From assembly GCF_006546835.1 (NCBI RefSeq), contig NZ_VICB01000004.1, forward strand, positions 403,132 to 467,131: a stretch of 64,000 bases of DNA, in the 5' to 3' direction. Each line of letters starts with the position of its first letter. The stretch's first letter is position 1. Below the pieces are notes generated by a model that was not told the origin of the DNA, made no database searches, and saw only the letters and a program-made list of their open reading frames with translations. Shown here in pieces: positions 8,505-17,740 of the stretch. The stretch comes from Actinomyces johnsonii (GTDB taxonomy: Bacteria > Actinomycetota > Actinomycetes > Actinomycetales > Actinomycetaceae). The position numbers and the translations under genes are program-made.

Positions 8505-9710
8505 ATGACGACACACACCACGCCATCGGGCGGGCCCTTGAGGGTCATGCTCGTCTACGGCACCCGCCCGGAGGCGATCAAGCTCGCCCCCCTGGTGGCG
8601 GCCATGCGCGACGACGAGCGCTTCAACCCGATCGTCGTCGTCACCGGACAGCACCGCGAGATGCTCGACCAGGTCCACGAGTTCTTCGGGATCGTTCCCG
8701 ACGACGACCTCGACATTCATGCCCCGGGACAGACCCTCACCCAGATCACCAACCGCTCCCTGCAAGGGGTGGGCCGGGCGATCGAGGCACATCGTCCCGA
8801 CGCCGTCGTGGTCCAGGGTGACACCACTTCCGCTTTCGCCGCCGCGCTCGCGGCCTTCTATCACGAGATCCCCGTCCTCCATGTCGAGGCCGGCCTGCGC
8901 ACCGGTAATATCTCCTCGCCCTTCCCCGAGGAGGCCAACCGGCGGCTCATCAGCCAGGTGACCACATTGCATCTGTGTCCCACCACTACCAGTCGGGACA
9001 ACCTGCTGCGCGAGAACACCGACCCGCAGACCGTCCGCGTCACGGGCAACACCGTCATCGACGCACTCCTGGTCGCCGTCGACCGCCGGATCCCACCACC
9101 TGATGAGAACCTGGCGGCGGCTCTGGAGGACGGCTCCCGACGAGTCGTGCTCGTGACCGCCCACCGCCGCGAGTCCTGGGGCGAGCCTATGCGGGCCATC
9201 GGACGTGCCGTCGCCCGTCTGGCCGAGCACCACCCCGAGGTGCTCTTCGTCCTGCCGGTCCACCGCAACCCCAAAGTCCGCGAGGACCTCCTGCCGCAGA
9301 TCGAGGGCCACCGCAATGTTCTGTGGTGCGATCCGCTGGAGTACGGCGCCTTCTGCGCGCTTATCGACCGCTCCGACGTCGTCCTCACAGACTCGGGGGG
9401 CGTCCAGGAGGAGGCTCCCGCGCTGTCCAAGCCGGTCCTGGTCATGCGCGACAACACCGAGCGGCCCGAGGCCGTGGCCTTCGGTGTCGCCGAGCTGGTC
9501 GGAACCGACGAGGACCGCATCGTCGAGCGGGTCTCCACCCTGCTGACCGACGAGGCGGCCTACACGGCCATGGCCCACGCCGCCAACCCCTACGGCGACG
9601 GGCACGCATGCGAGCGCATCCTGGCAGCCACCGCCGCCCTGTTCGGTCGTGGCGTTCCCCTGCCCGAATTCGACCCAGTTCCCACTTCATCTCTCAAGGA
9701 GGATTCATGA
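8505..9710 (+). CDS. wecB: UDP-N-acetylglucosamine 2-epimerase (non-hydrolysing)
   Basis: Interconverts UDP-GlcNAc and UDP-ManNAc in the cytoplasm. 401 residues. Family motifs are YGTRPEAIKLAPL at the N-terminus, TGQHREML, VVVQGDTTSAFA, HVEAGLRTG, FPEEANRRLI, TAHRRESWG, and the C-terminal DSGGVQEEAP and RPEAV substrate loop. AGCAGGAGA stands before the ATG. The stop overlaps the deacetylase gene (ATGA). Placed between the synthase and the deacetylase, it most likely provides UDP-ManNAc for the polymer made by the GT2 synthase, though wall teichoic acid linkage synthesis is another known use. Confidence 0.93.
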   Translation: MTTHTTPSGGPLRVMLVYGTRPEAIKLAPLVAAMRDDERFNPIVVVTGQHREMLDQVHEFFGIVPDDDLDIHAPGQTLTQITNRSLQGVGRAIEAHRPDAVVVQGDTTSAFAAALAAFYHEIPVLHVEAGLRTGNISSPFPEEANRRLISQVTTLHLCPTTTSRDNLLRENTDPQTVRVTGNTVIDALLVAVDRRIPPPDENLAAALEDGSRRVVLVTAHRRESWGEPMRAIGRAVARLAEHHPEVLFVLPVHRNPKVREDLLPQIEGHRNVLWCDPLEYGAFCALIDRSDVVLTDSGGVQEEAPALSKPVLVMRDNTERPEAVAFGVAELVGTDEDRIVERVSTLLTDEAAYTAMAHAANPYGDGHACERILAATAALFGRGVPLPEFDPVPTSSLKEDS

Positions 9711-11659
9711 TTTCCCCGACCCTCATGTCATCTCGACGACGCCGCTGCGCACTGGCCGCCATCGCGGTGTGCCTGGGTACTTCCATTGCCTCTGTGGGCC
9801 CAGCCCAGGCCACGCCCCAGTCGGCTGTCTCCCAGCCGCAGGCCCGGGCCGTCGCGGCGAAGCAGGCCGATGGCGCACAGGCCAACGACGCGGACCCGGC
9901 CAAGAACCCGCTTCCGGCCCCGCCCGAGCCCGCCGCCGCGGCCAAGAAGGAGCTCCCCCTCAAGGGCGATAAGCAAGCCAACGTTGACCTGAACAAGCCC
10001 GCGCCCGCCGCGGGGCAGGTCCAGATTCGCGACTTGAAGCAGAATGCGCCCGAGATTCCTGTCGGCGCGGTGAGCTTCTCCAACCAGGACGCGGGACCCG
10101 CATCGACCCTGGTCCTGTTCGACACGACCGGTGACTACGCCAAGCTGGGGGAGTACTACGCCCTGAGTATGGGCACCCTGGCCAGCCACTCCGGAACCGT
10201 GACCACCCTTCCCGTCAAGGACTATGTCGCAGGCCTGGCCGGTCGTTTCACCAACGTGGTCTACATCGGCTCGACCTACGATGAGCCCCTGCCGCGCGCC
10301 TTCATCGACGACACCCTCACCGGCAACGTCCCGGTGATGTGGTCCGGCTTCAACATTTGGCAGTTGACCAAGACCGATGCCGACCGTGCCGCCTTCACCC
10401 AGCGTTACGGCTGGGACGCCGCGACCTCCTACATCGACTCCACCGACCGCGTCACCAAGATCAGTTACAACGGCGCCTCCCTGAAGCGCAACGAGCTCAA
10501 CAGCGGCGGGATCATCGCTCCGCACATCACCCGCGAGAAGGACGTCAAGGTCCTGGGGCGCGCCGAGTGCTCCAAGTCTGACGGCGCGGCCACGGCCTGC
10601 GCGTCCGTCGCCCAGTCCGGGACCAACTCCTTCCCCTGGGCCGTCAGTTCCTCCGGACTGACCTTCATCGGCGAGATCCCCCTGACCTACCTGGGTGAGC
10701 AGGACCGCTACATCGCTGCCGCCGATATCCTCCTGGACTTCCTCCAGCCCAACGCCCAGCAGTACCGTCAGGCCGCCGTGCGCCTGGAGGACGTCACCCC
10801 GGACAGCGATCCGGAGGAGCTCCAGGCGATCGTCGACTACTTCTACAGCGAGAACGTTCCCTTCCAAATGGCGGTGGTTCCCAAGTACATCGACCCCAAG
10901 GGCACCGAGAACAACGGCGTGCCCAAGGAGATGACTCTCAAGGACTCCCCGGAGTTGGTGGCCGTCCTCCAGGACGCCGTGAACAAGGGCGGAACGATTG
11001 TTCAGCACGGCACCACCCACCAGTTCGGCACTCTGGACAACCCGTACAATGCCGTGTCCGCCGACGACTTCGAATTCATCCGTTCGTGGTGCTCCACCAC
11101 GAACGACACCAAAGCCCCCGCCGTCGACTGCCAGGACAAGTCCTACGTGCAGATCGGAGGCACCCTGCCGGGAACCTCCCAAGCATGGGCCGCGGAGCGC
11201 GTGGAGCAGGGGCGCCAGATCTTCGGCGAGGTCGGATTGCCGACTCCGGAGATCTTCGAGACCCCGCACTACTCGGCTACCCGCGAGGCCTACTACGGCA
11301 TTGGCGAGCAGTACCCGGTGCGCTATGAGCGCGAGCTTCTCTACGCCGGCACTCTGACCAACACCCAGGCTGGCCCCCACGATTACTACGGGCAGTTCTT
11401 CCCCTATGCGGTCAACGACCCCTACGGGTCCCACATCCTGCCGGAGAACCTGGGTAACTTCGAACCCAATGAGATCAACCAGCACCCGCCGCGCCTGGCC
11501 CAGGAGGTCATCGACGCGGCCAAGCTCAACCTCGTCAACACTCATGCTACCGCCAGCTTCTTCTTCCACCCCTACTACCCGCTGCCCGAGCTGAAGAAGA
11601 TCGTCGCCGGCATCAAGGCCGAGGGGTACACCTTCGTTCCGGCTTCGGAGCTGAAGTGA
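9707..11659 (+). CDS. Secreted DUF2334-type polysaccharide deacetylase
   Basis: 650 residues. The N-terminus has a basic region and hydrophobic stretch ending in PAQA (signal peptide, about 1-35), then an Ala/Pro/Lys-rich linker to about residue 120. The body shows VRLEDVTPDSD, HGTTHQFGT, FETPHYSAT and FFFHPYYPL, the order of metal-binding and catalytic motifs expected for DUF2334 proteins of the polysaccharide deacetylase superfamily. The frame is open far upstream, but ATG at 9707 has AAGGAGG and overlaps the wecB stop. It would de-N-acetylate the exported polymer outside the cell, as PgaB/IcaB or PelA do in other systems. Substrate is inferred from context. Confidence 0.8.
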   Translation: MISPTLMSSRRRRCALAAIAVCLGTSIASVGPAQATPQSAVSQPQARAVAAKQADGAQANDADPAKNPLPAPPEPAAAAKKELPLKGDKQANVDLNKPAPAAGQVQIRDLKQNAPEIPVGAVSFSNQDAGPASTLVLFDTTGDYAKLGEYYALSMGTLASHSGTVTTLPVKDYVAGLAGRFTNVVYIGSTYDEPLPRAFIDDTLTGNVPVMWSGFNIWQLTKTDADRAAFTQRYGWDAATSYIDSTDRVTKISYNGASLKRNELNSGGIIAPHITREKDVKVLGRAECSKSDGAATACASVAQSGTNSFPWAVSSSGLTFIGEIPLTYLGEQDRYIAAADILLDFLQPNAQQYRQAAVRLEDVTPDSDPEELQAIVDYFYSENVPFQMAVVPKYIDPKGTENNGVPKEMTLKDSPELVAVLQDAVNKGGTIVQHGTTHQFGTLDNPYNAVSADDFEFIRSWCSTTNDTKAPAVDCQDKSYVQIGGTLPGTSQAWAAERVEQGRQIFGEVGLPTPEIFETPHYSATREAYYGIGEQYPVRYERELLYAGTLTNTQAGPHDYYGQFFPYAVNDPYGSHILPENLGNFEPNEINQHPPRLAQEVIDAAKLNLVNTHATASFFFHPYYPLPELKKIVAGIKAEGYTFVPASELK

Positions 11660-11753
11660 TAACGGTTCAGGAAACGGCGCTGAGTCGCGTGTCTTCCACC
11701 ACGACGGAACCGTTCGGTCGGAAAAACTCTCAAGAGACGGGAATAATGGTTCC
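11660..11753 (+). promoter_or_regulatory. Intergenic region with probable leaderless promoter for the lipoprotein gene
   Basis: AATAAT is followed by 6 nt and then ATG at 11754; no ribosome-binding site is present. The lipoprotein gene may therefore be transcribed independently of the upstream operon. Confidence 0.4.
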
Positions 11754-13250
11754 ATGATTCTTGAAACCAACCGCAGAAGGGCGCTGGCGCTCCTGGGGGC
11801 CGGGGTTATGGGAGCGTCAGTGTCCTCCTGTGGCCACGGGCACATGACCACGCCGCCGGCCATGGGCGACGGCGCGACGACCCATCTGAGCCTCCACATC
11901 ACCGACGCTCAGGGCAACGCCCTCAACCTCGAGGCGCTGCGGCGCATCCAGTCCAACGGCAGGGGCGAAGCCGGCTACGACGACGCCCTGCTGGACACCA
12001 GGACCCTGGAGGTCATCGCCGTCGGGCCGCTTTACCAGGACGAGGGCGGGGTCATCGGTCTCGACGTACCCACGGGGCGCGCCTGCACCCTGACCATGTC
12101 GTGGCCCACCAGCCACGGGTACTCGGCCCTCATGGCGGATCTGCCCGCCTCCGGTGAGCACGATCTTCTGGAGCTGGCGGCCAGGACACTTCACGAGCAT
12201 CAGGACGAGCGCTACCAGCAGGTTACCGCGCAGGGCCTCAAGGGCTCCGACGAGGCTGTGACGCTGCGGGCATCCGCCCAGCAGTCCCTGGATGGCTGCG
12301 CCACAGCCCAGTCCTGGACCGACAGAGGCCGCCTGGCGAACTCAGCCCTGGAGTCCGCCGCCGGGGTCCAGCTCGCCCTGGACCGGGCGCTCGTGGCCCA
12401 AGCACCGCAGGACGCCATCATCGGGGTCACCTTCACCCGAGTGCCCACTGCCGCCGAGATCACCGCCGCCCTGGCCTCGAACGGACCGGGGGGCGGCAAA
12501 CGGAAGGTGTCGGCCCGGCTTGTGATCGGCGACCCCGGTGACGCCCAGGAGATGGCTGGCTGGAAAACCACGGTCGACGCCCTGCATGCGCAAGGTGGCC
12601 TGGCTCTGGCTCAGATCTGCGACTCCCACGACATGGCCGCTCTGAGCGACGCTGCCTGGGACACGCGGGTCGACGCCCTCATCAAGGCCCTGCCGAGTGT
12701 GGACGCCTGGGAGATCGGAAATGAGATCGGGGGGGACTGGCTTGGCACCGGGCCGGTCGCCAAGGCCCTGCGCGCCGCCAAGGCGGTTCGCGAGCGCACC
12801 AGCGCCACCACAGTGCTCACCCTGTACTACCAGCTCGGACAGGCGGACCCGGCCTTCTCCCTGTTCAGCTACGCCGCCAGGGAGATCACCCAACCAATCA
12901 GGGACCTGGTCGACGTCGTCGGGCTGTCCGTCTACCCCCAGCTCCACCCGCTGGGTACGGCCGCCGACCGGATCCTGAGCACTCTGGACGCGGCCTTCCC
13001 GGCATCCCGGATCGCCGTCACCGAGCTGGGGTACGGGGCTGATGACCTCAACGCCGGCCCCTGGTGGTTCGGGTCGACAACCGACCCGGTCGTGGCCCGC
13101 ACCGCCGTCGCCGAGCACGTCACCGGTGCCGCACTGGGACGCTCCGACGCCTGGGGCGCGCCCTTCTGGTGGTACTACCTCGAGGATCAGGTCGGAACCC
13201 CCGGAGGTGGGGTGGCTCCGGCCCTGGCCGCCGCATCCACCGGGTTCTAG
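11754..13250 (+). CDS. Lipoprotein with clan-A glycoside hydrolase-like domain
   Basis: 498 residues. The N-terminus is basic and hydrophobic and ends in a lipobox (VSSC at about 21-24), so the mature protein is anchored to the outer face of the membrane. Residues about 225-480 look like a (beta/alpha)8 barrel: LALAQICD, WEIGNEIGGDW near residue 322 and AVTELGYG near residue 424 provide the two glutamates expected of a retaining clan-A hydrolase. LSVYPQ and PFWWYYLED fit strands 6 and 8. The N-terminal 200 residues form a separate domain not recognised. Next to the synthase and deacetylase it probably trims or cleaves the polymer. The GH family cannot be fixed from sequence reading. Confidence 0.7.
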   Translation: MILETNRRRALALLGAGVMGASVSSCGHGHMTTPPAMGDGATTHLSLHITDAQGNALNLEALRRIQSNGRGEAGYDDALLDTRTLEVIAVGPLYQDEGGVIGLDVPTGRACTLTMSWPTSHGYSALMADLPASGEHDLLELAARTLHEHQDERYQQVTAQGLKGSDEAVTLRASAQQSLDGCATAQSWTDRGRLANSALESAAGVQLALDRALVAQAPQDAIIGVTFTRVPTAAEITAALASNGPGGGKRKVSARLVIGDPGDAQEMAGWKTTVDALHAQGGLALAQICDSHDMAALSDAAWDTRVDALIKALPSVDAWEIGNEIGGDWLGTGPVAKALRAAKAVRERTSATTVLTLYYQLGQADPAFSLFSYAAREITQPIRDLVDVVGLSVYPQLHPLGTAADRILSTLDAAFPASRIAVTELGYGADDLNAGPWWFGSTTDPVVARTAVAEHVTGAALGRSDAWGAPFWWYYLEDQVGTPGGGVAPALAAASTGF

Positions 13251-13258
13251 CGCGTGCA

Positions 13259-13288
13259 GCTGGGTGGGGGCTACTGCCCCCACCCAGC
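13259..13288. terminator. Terminator between convergent lipoprotein and helicase genes
   Basis: Perfect 13-bp inverted repeat GCTGGGTGGGGGC and its complement around TACT, starting 8 bp after one stop and ending 1 bp before the other stop. It can serve both strands. Confidence 0.85.
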
Positions 13289-13289
13289 G

Positions 13290-15641
13290 CTATCGCTGGG
13301 CCAGGACGAAGGGATGAACCGCCGCCGCTCCCGCCTCGCGTAGGAGGGCGGCCGCCACCGTGAGCGTCCAGCCCGAGTCGCTCCAGTCGTCCACCAGGAC
13401 CACGGCGGCGCCTCGCAGATCCTCAAGCGTCTTCGCCGTCCACTCCTGAAGCGTCAGGTTGCGGGCCACCTCCGCCAGGCGGAACGCTGAACCCACATTG
13501 TGGTGCGGCGGCTCCTGGCCCACGAAGCCCACGACGCCCAGCGGCCTGGCCCCGAGCCGGCTGGCCACCGCCCGACCCAGCTGGCGGACCATGCCCGGCC
13601 GGGTACGGGAGTCGACGATGACGACGACGGTCTCTTCCCCCACGGGCCCGGTGCTGTCGGGGTCCTCGAGGTCGTCGCTCCGGTCGCCCCGAATGATCTC
13701 ACCGAGCCGGTCCACGGTCTGAAGCACCAGCGGCCTCAGGGAAACCGGAACCTCGCCGTCGGAGTCGGAGGCCACCAGCTCCCGCAGTGCGCCCGACGCG
13801 CCCAGTCCGTCCAGCCGTCCCACGGCCAGCCCGGTCGCCGCCTGCTGATCGGCGCTGATACGACCTTTGAAATGGCTCAGTCCCAACCGCTCCATCCCGG
13901 TGGGCCACTGACGACGCGCCCGCAGCTCGATCCCGACGCGACCGAGCGCCTGACGAGCGGAGGCGACCTCTTCCTCGTCGGGTGCGGCGGGCAGGAACAG
14001 GCCCCCGCACAGGTCGCAGGCGCCGCAGTGCCACCCCGGTTCGAGATGCGGATCGTCGAGCGCCGCCCTCAGGAAAGCCATCCGGCAGGGGGTAACCGTC
14101 GTCGCCGAGTCGGTATCGGCGCCGAGCTGCTCGTAGGCGATCATCGCCTCTTGCTCGGCCCGGCGCGCGGCGTCGACTCGCGCGTAGCGCTGGGCGTCAT
14201 AGGACCAGGACTGGCCGGTGGATTCCCATCCGCCGCGAACCCGGCGCACAGCTCCGTCGACGTCAAGGACCTTGAGCATGGACTCCAGTCGAGTGCGCCG
14301 CAGCGACGTCACCGTCTCCAGTGCCGCCGTCGACATCGGCCCTTCCCCCGCTTCCCGCTGCCTGTCCAGCCCGTCCAGGACCGCACGGACCTGGTCCTCG
14401 GGGGGAAAGCCCTGCGAGCCGAACCACTCCCAGATCGCGCGATCCTCGGAACCGGGGAGCAGAACCACCTCGGCTCGCTCCACGCCGCGACCGGCGCGCC
14501 CCACTTGCTGGTAGTAGCTCACTGGCGAGGAAGGCGCCCCCACATGCACCACGAAGGACAGGTCCGGCTTGTCGAAGCCCATGCCCAGGGCCGAGGTGGC
14601 CACCAGCGCCCTGACCCGGTTGGCCTTGAGATCCTCCTCCAGGCGCTCACGCTCGGCGGCATCGGTCTGCCCCGTGTAGGCGGCCACCTCCACACCCGCG
14701 GTGCGTAGGTATTCGGCGACCTCCAGCGCTGCCGAGACGGTCAGGCAGTAGACGATGCCGCTTCCGGGGGCGTGTCTGAGATATGCGGCCAGCCAGGCCA
14801 GACGTGTGGCCGAGTCCGGCAGAACCTCGACCCCCAGGTGGAGGGAATCGCGTCCCAGGTCACCGCGCAGAATTAGGACTCCCTGGTCGCCGTTCTCCGC
14901 CGGGTGCGCCCCCAACTGTTCGGCGACGTCGGCGCTGACCCGGGCATTGGCGGTCGCCGTGGTCGCTAGGACCGGGGTGTGCGGCGGCAGGCCTGCCAGA
15001 AGGGTCCGAATGCGCCGGTAGTCCGGACGGAAGTCGTGCCCCCAGTCCGAGATGCAGTGGGCCTCGTCGATGACAACCAGCGCGGCGTCTGCTGCCAGGT
15101 GCGGCAGGACCTCATCGCGGAACACAGGGTTGTTGAGACGCTCGGGGGAGACCAGGAGGACATCCACCTCGCCGGCGCGCACCTGGGCCTCGATCGGTGC
15201 CCACTGGGTGACATTGGCTGAGTTCATCGTCACCGCCCGGATCCCGGCGCGGCTTGCGGCGGCGACCTGGTCGCGCATGAGGGCCAGCAGCGGCGAGATG
15301 ATGACGCTCGCCCCCAGGCCTCCGGGCCGGCCGCGCGAGCCGGGGACGGGCACAGGCGTGCCGGGCCGCCAGTCTCCCCAGCCCTCGCGCAGCAGCACCG
15401 TCGCCACGAAGTACACCGCCGACTTGCCCCATCCCGTGCGCTGGACCACCAGGGCGCGGCGGTGAGCGATGACGAGAGCTTCTATCGCCCGCCACTGGTC
15501 CTCTCGCAGGCGCGCATCGCTGCGGCCGACGAGCTCGCGCAGGACGGCCTCGGCTCGCTTGCGGACGGGAGCACCGAGTTGCTGCGGGAACTCGGCGCGG
15601 TAGTCGGGACGCTCAGGTTCCTCATGGTCTGTGATCGTCAC
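13290..15641 (-). CDS. RecQ-family DNA helicase with C-terminal phosphoribosyltransferase-like domain
   Basis: 783 residues from GTG 15641. Superfamily 2 motifs are clear: QRTGWGKS (motif I, about residue 68), VVIDEAHCISDWGHD (DEAH box, about 190), ATTATAN, and QQVGRAGRG (motif VI, about 380). A cysteine cluster CGACDLCGG near residue 540 replaces or represents the zinc-binding part. The last 120 residues contain VVIVDSRTRPG and VVLVDDWSDSGWT, a PRPP-loop-like motif of type I phosphoribosyltransferases. The frame is open another 800 bp into the antiporter gene, but GTG 15641 lies 6 nt after TACCGT, a leaderless promoter pattern. Function is probably ATP-dependent 3'-5' unwinding in repair. 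Confidence 0.85.
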   Translation of the reverse strand: MTITDHEEPERPDYRAEFPQQLGAPVRKRAEAVLRELVGRSDARLREDQWRAIEALVIAHRRALVVQRTGWGKSAVYFVATVLLREGWGDWRPGTPVPVPGSRGRPGGLGASVIISPLLALMRDQVAAASRAGIRAVTMNSANVTQWAPIEAQVRAGEVDVLLVSPERLNNPVFRDEVLPHLAADAALVVIDEAHCISDWGHDFRPDYRRIRTLLAGLPPHTPVLATTATANARVSADVAEQLGAHPAENGDQGVLILRGDLGRDSLHLGVEVLPDSATRLAWLAAYLRHAPGSGIVYCLTVSAALEVAEYLRTAGVEVAAYTGQTDAAERERLEEDLKANRVRALVATSALGMGFDKPDLSFVVHVGAPSSPVSYYQQVGRAGRGVERAEVVLLPGSEDRAIWEWFGSQGFPPEDQVRAVLDGLDRQREAGEGPMSTAALETVTSLRRTRLESMLKVLDVDGAVRRVRGGWESTGQSWSYDAQRYARVDAARRAEQEAMIAYEQLGADTDSATTVTPCRMAFLRAALDDPHLEPGWHCGACDLCGGLFLPAAPDEEEVASARQALGRVGIELRARRQWPTGMERLGLSHFKGRISADQQAATGLAVGRLDGLGASGALRELVASDSDGEVPVSLRPLVLQTVDRLGEIIRGDRSDDLEDPDSTGPVGEETVVVIVDSRTRPGMVRQLGRAVASRLGARPLGVVGFVGQEPPHHNVGSAFRLAEVARNLTLQEWTAKTLEDLRGAAVVLVDDWSDSGWTLTVAAALLREAGAAAVHPFVLAQR

Positions 15642-15647
15642 GGGGCC

Positions 15648-15690
15648 ACGGTAGCGCGGCTGAATGAATAGATCAGGCCTTGGATACTCT
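15648..15690. promoter_or_regulatory. Divergent leaderless promoters for helicase and antiporter
   Basis: On the minus strand TACCGT (15653-15648) is 6 nt before the helicase GTG. On the plus strand TACTCT (15685-15690) is 6 nt before the antiporter ATG. The two -10 elements are only about 31 bp apart, so their -35 regions overlap and the genes are probably expressed in competition. Confidence 0.5.
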
Positions 15691-15696
15691 TGGCCC

Positions 15697-17664
15697 ATGG
15701 ACCTCCTCATTATCGCCGTGTTGGGCATTCTTGCCATCGCGGCTGCCTCGCAGCTCAGCGACCGCATCGGCGTCGCCCCGGCGCTGATCCTCCTGGCCGG
15801 TGGTACTGCGGTTGGATTCCTACCCTTCATCCCGGCAGTCGAGCTCGACCCCCAGGTGGTCCTCGAGGGCATCCTCCCCCCGCTGCTGTTCTCAACGGCG
15901 GTGAGCATCTCCACCATCAACTTCCGCCGAGAACTCGCCCCGGTGGCGGTTCTGGCCATCCTCCTGGTGGCCCTATCCGCCGCGGTGATCGGTGTGGCGT
16001 TCACCTTCCTGGTTCCCGGGCTTTCCCTAGCCTGGGCGATCGCCATGGGGGCGATCCTGAGTCCCACTGACGCCGTGGCCATCTCCATCGCCCGCCGCCT
16101 GGGCGTCTCGCAGCGCATCATCACCGTCCTGGAGGGGGAGGGTCTGCTCAACGACGCCACCGCCTTGGTGGTCCTGTCCTCGGCCGTCTCTGCGGCCACA
16201 TCGGGCGGCGTCAGCGTCGGAGGCGTGCTGGGCGGTTTCGTCCTGGCGGTCCTCGTTGCCCTGGGCGTGGGCTGGCTCGTCGGCGAGGTGAGTCTGCGGG
16301 TGCGCTCCCACATCACCGATCCCACGGTGGACACAGTCGTGTCCTTCACCGTCCCCTTCTTGGCGGCGATCCCGGCCGAGCACATGCACGGCTCGGGTCT
16401 AGTGGCCGCGGTCGTCGCCGGACTCATCACCGGTCACCGGGGTCCTCGGATGCTGCCGCCGGCCCACCGGGTGGCCTCGCGCACCAACTGGCACACCGTC
16501 GAGCTCACTTTGGAAGGCCTCATCTTCCTGTTCATGGGCCTGGAGTTCTTCGGCGTCGTGGAGAAGGTGGACGCCTCGGACCTCGGGGTTCGCCGGGCCG
16601 TCGCGGTCGCCGTCGTCGCCGGGGCGCTGACCGTTGTCGTCCGGGCTCTCGTCGTTGCCCCGATGCTCAAGCTCCTCAGCCACCGCACGGCGCGCTGGGC
16701 GATCCACTGGGAGGAGAACGAGGAGGCCATCCACCAGTTTCAGAACCGCTGCTCGGCTATCGTGCGCGGTGAGATCGATATGCCCCCGGTTCCCTGGGAC
16801 CGGCGCAGTCTCTCCCGGGTTCAGCGCAGGCTCCGGCGAGAGCCTAGCCATGAGAGCATCGCGCGGCGCGCCCGTCGAATCTCCAGTCGAGTCCGACGCC
16901 GGGGCGCCGACCTAGACTACTTCGCGGCCGAACCCCTGCGCGCACGCGAGGGCGCTGTCATCGTCTGGGCGGGTATGCGCGGTGCGATCACCCTGGCGGC
17001 GGCTCAGACCCTGCCGACCACGGCACCGCACCGGTCCTTCCTCCTCCTGGTGGCCATGCTCGTGGCCGCCGGCTCGTTGACGCTCCAGGGACTGACGCTA
17101 CAGGCCCTGGTGCGCATGGTCAGGCCCGCGATGGCCGGGTCCGCCGACGAGGAGGAGAAGGCAGCCGTCATCTCGCTTCTGGTCAACGCCGCCCGCGACG
17201 CCGTCGCCGATGGCCATGAGCTCCCCAGCCGCGGCGCCCACGACGTCGTCACCACCGATGCCGAGCCGACTGCTGAGGCTTCGCGCCTCGTACCACGGGC
17301 CGAAGGGCCGACTATCTCCGAAGAGCCTGCCGACTCCGAGGTGAAGGTGGAGCTGGACAAGTCCTCGGTCTCTGATCATGACGGCGAGAACCTCAGCCCA
17401 ACGCTCGATCAGCACGCCTTGCTGCGGCGCGAAGGGACGGACATCGTTGTCTCACCGGCCGCTGTTGCCCGGGCATGGACCGACCCCACCTGGCGGCACG
17501 ACGAGCTCGCCCCGATGCGAGAGCGCGCCCTGGACATAATCCGCGCCCAGCGCGAGGCCCTCCTGGACGCCGGTGACGAGGGCCTGTACTCGGCAGACTC
17601 ACTGGAACACGCCCTGGACCGCCTCGACTTCCAGGAGATCATGCTGACCAGCGAGCCCCACTGA
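15697..17664 (+). CDS. CPA1-type Na+(K+)/H+ antiporter
   Basis: 655 residues. About 12 membrane segments fill residues 1-450, with IGVAPALILLAGGTAVGF, GAILSPTDAVA and GEGLLNDATALV, the conserved core motifs of NhaP/NHE-type exchangers (the ND pair carries the transport residues). A charged loop of about 100 residues (330-430) interrupts the last helices. The final 190 residues are a hydrophilic cytoplasmic tail, probably regulatory. The ATG at 15697 is chosen over one at 15664 because MDLLIIAV starts the first helix and a -10 hexamer lies 6 nt upstream. It exchanges monovalent cations for protons in pH and salt homeostasis. Confidence 0.9.
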   Translation: MDLLIIAVLGILAIAAASQLSDRIGVAPALILLAGGTAVGFLPFIPAVELDPQVVLEGILPPLLFSTAVSISTINFRRELAPVAVLAILLVALSAAVIGVAFTFLVPGLSLAWAIAMGAILSPTDAVAISIARRLGVSQRIITVLEGEGLLNDATALVVLSSAVSAATSGGVSVGGVLGGFVLAVLVALGVGWLVGEVSLRVRSHITDPTVDTVVSFTVPFLAAIPAEHMHGSGLVAAVVAGLITGHRGPRMLPPAHRVASRTNWHTVELTLEGLIFLFMGLEFFGVVEKVDASDLGVRRAVAVAVVAGALTVVVRALVVAPMLKLLSHRTARWAIHWEENEEAIHQFQNRCSAIVRGEIDMPPVPWDRRSLSRVQRRLRREPSHESIARRARRISSRVRRRGADLDYFAAEPLRAREGAVIVWAGMRGAITLAAAQTLPTTAPHRSFLLLVAMLVAAGSLTLQGLTLQALVRMVRPAMAGSADEEEKAAVISLLVNAARDAVADGHELPSRGAHDVVTTDAEPTAEASRLVPRAEGPTISEEPADSEVKVELDKSSVSDHDGENLSPTLDQHALLRREGTDIVVSPAAVARAWTDPTWRHDELAPMRERALDIIRAQREALLDAGDEGLYSADSLEHALDRLDFQEIMLTSEPH

Positions 17665-17740
17665 CCCACCTCCCCGAGCCGCGTTCCGGCTGTTGCTGGA
17701 GACTCGGCCGTGGGGAGGCCCGAGCCGTAGACTCCAGTGC

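Noticed and set aside
9728..11902. Minus-strand open frame of 724 codons
   Set aside because: Antisense to the deacetylase gene; no motif and no ribosome-binding site.
15642..16430. N-terminal extension of the helicase across the antiporter gene
   Set aside because: It is antisense to conserved membrane helices of the antiporter; a leaderless promoter pattern fixes GTG 15641.
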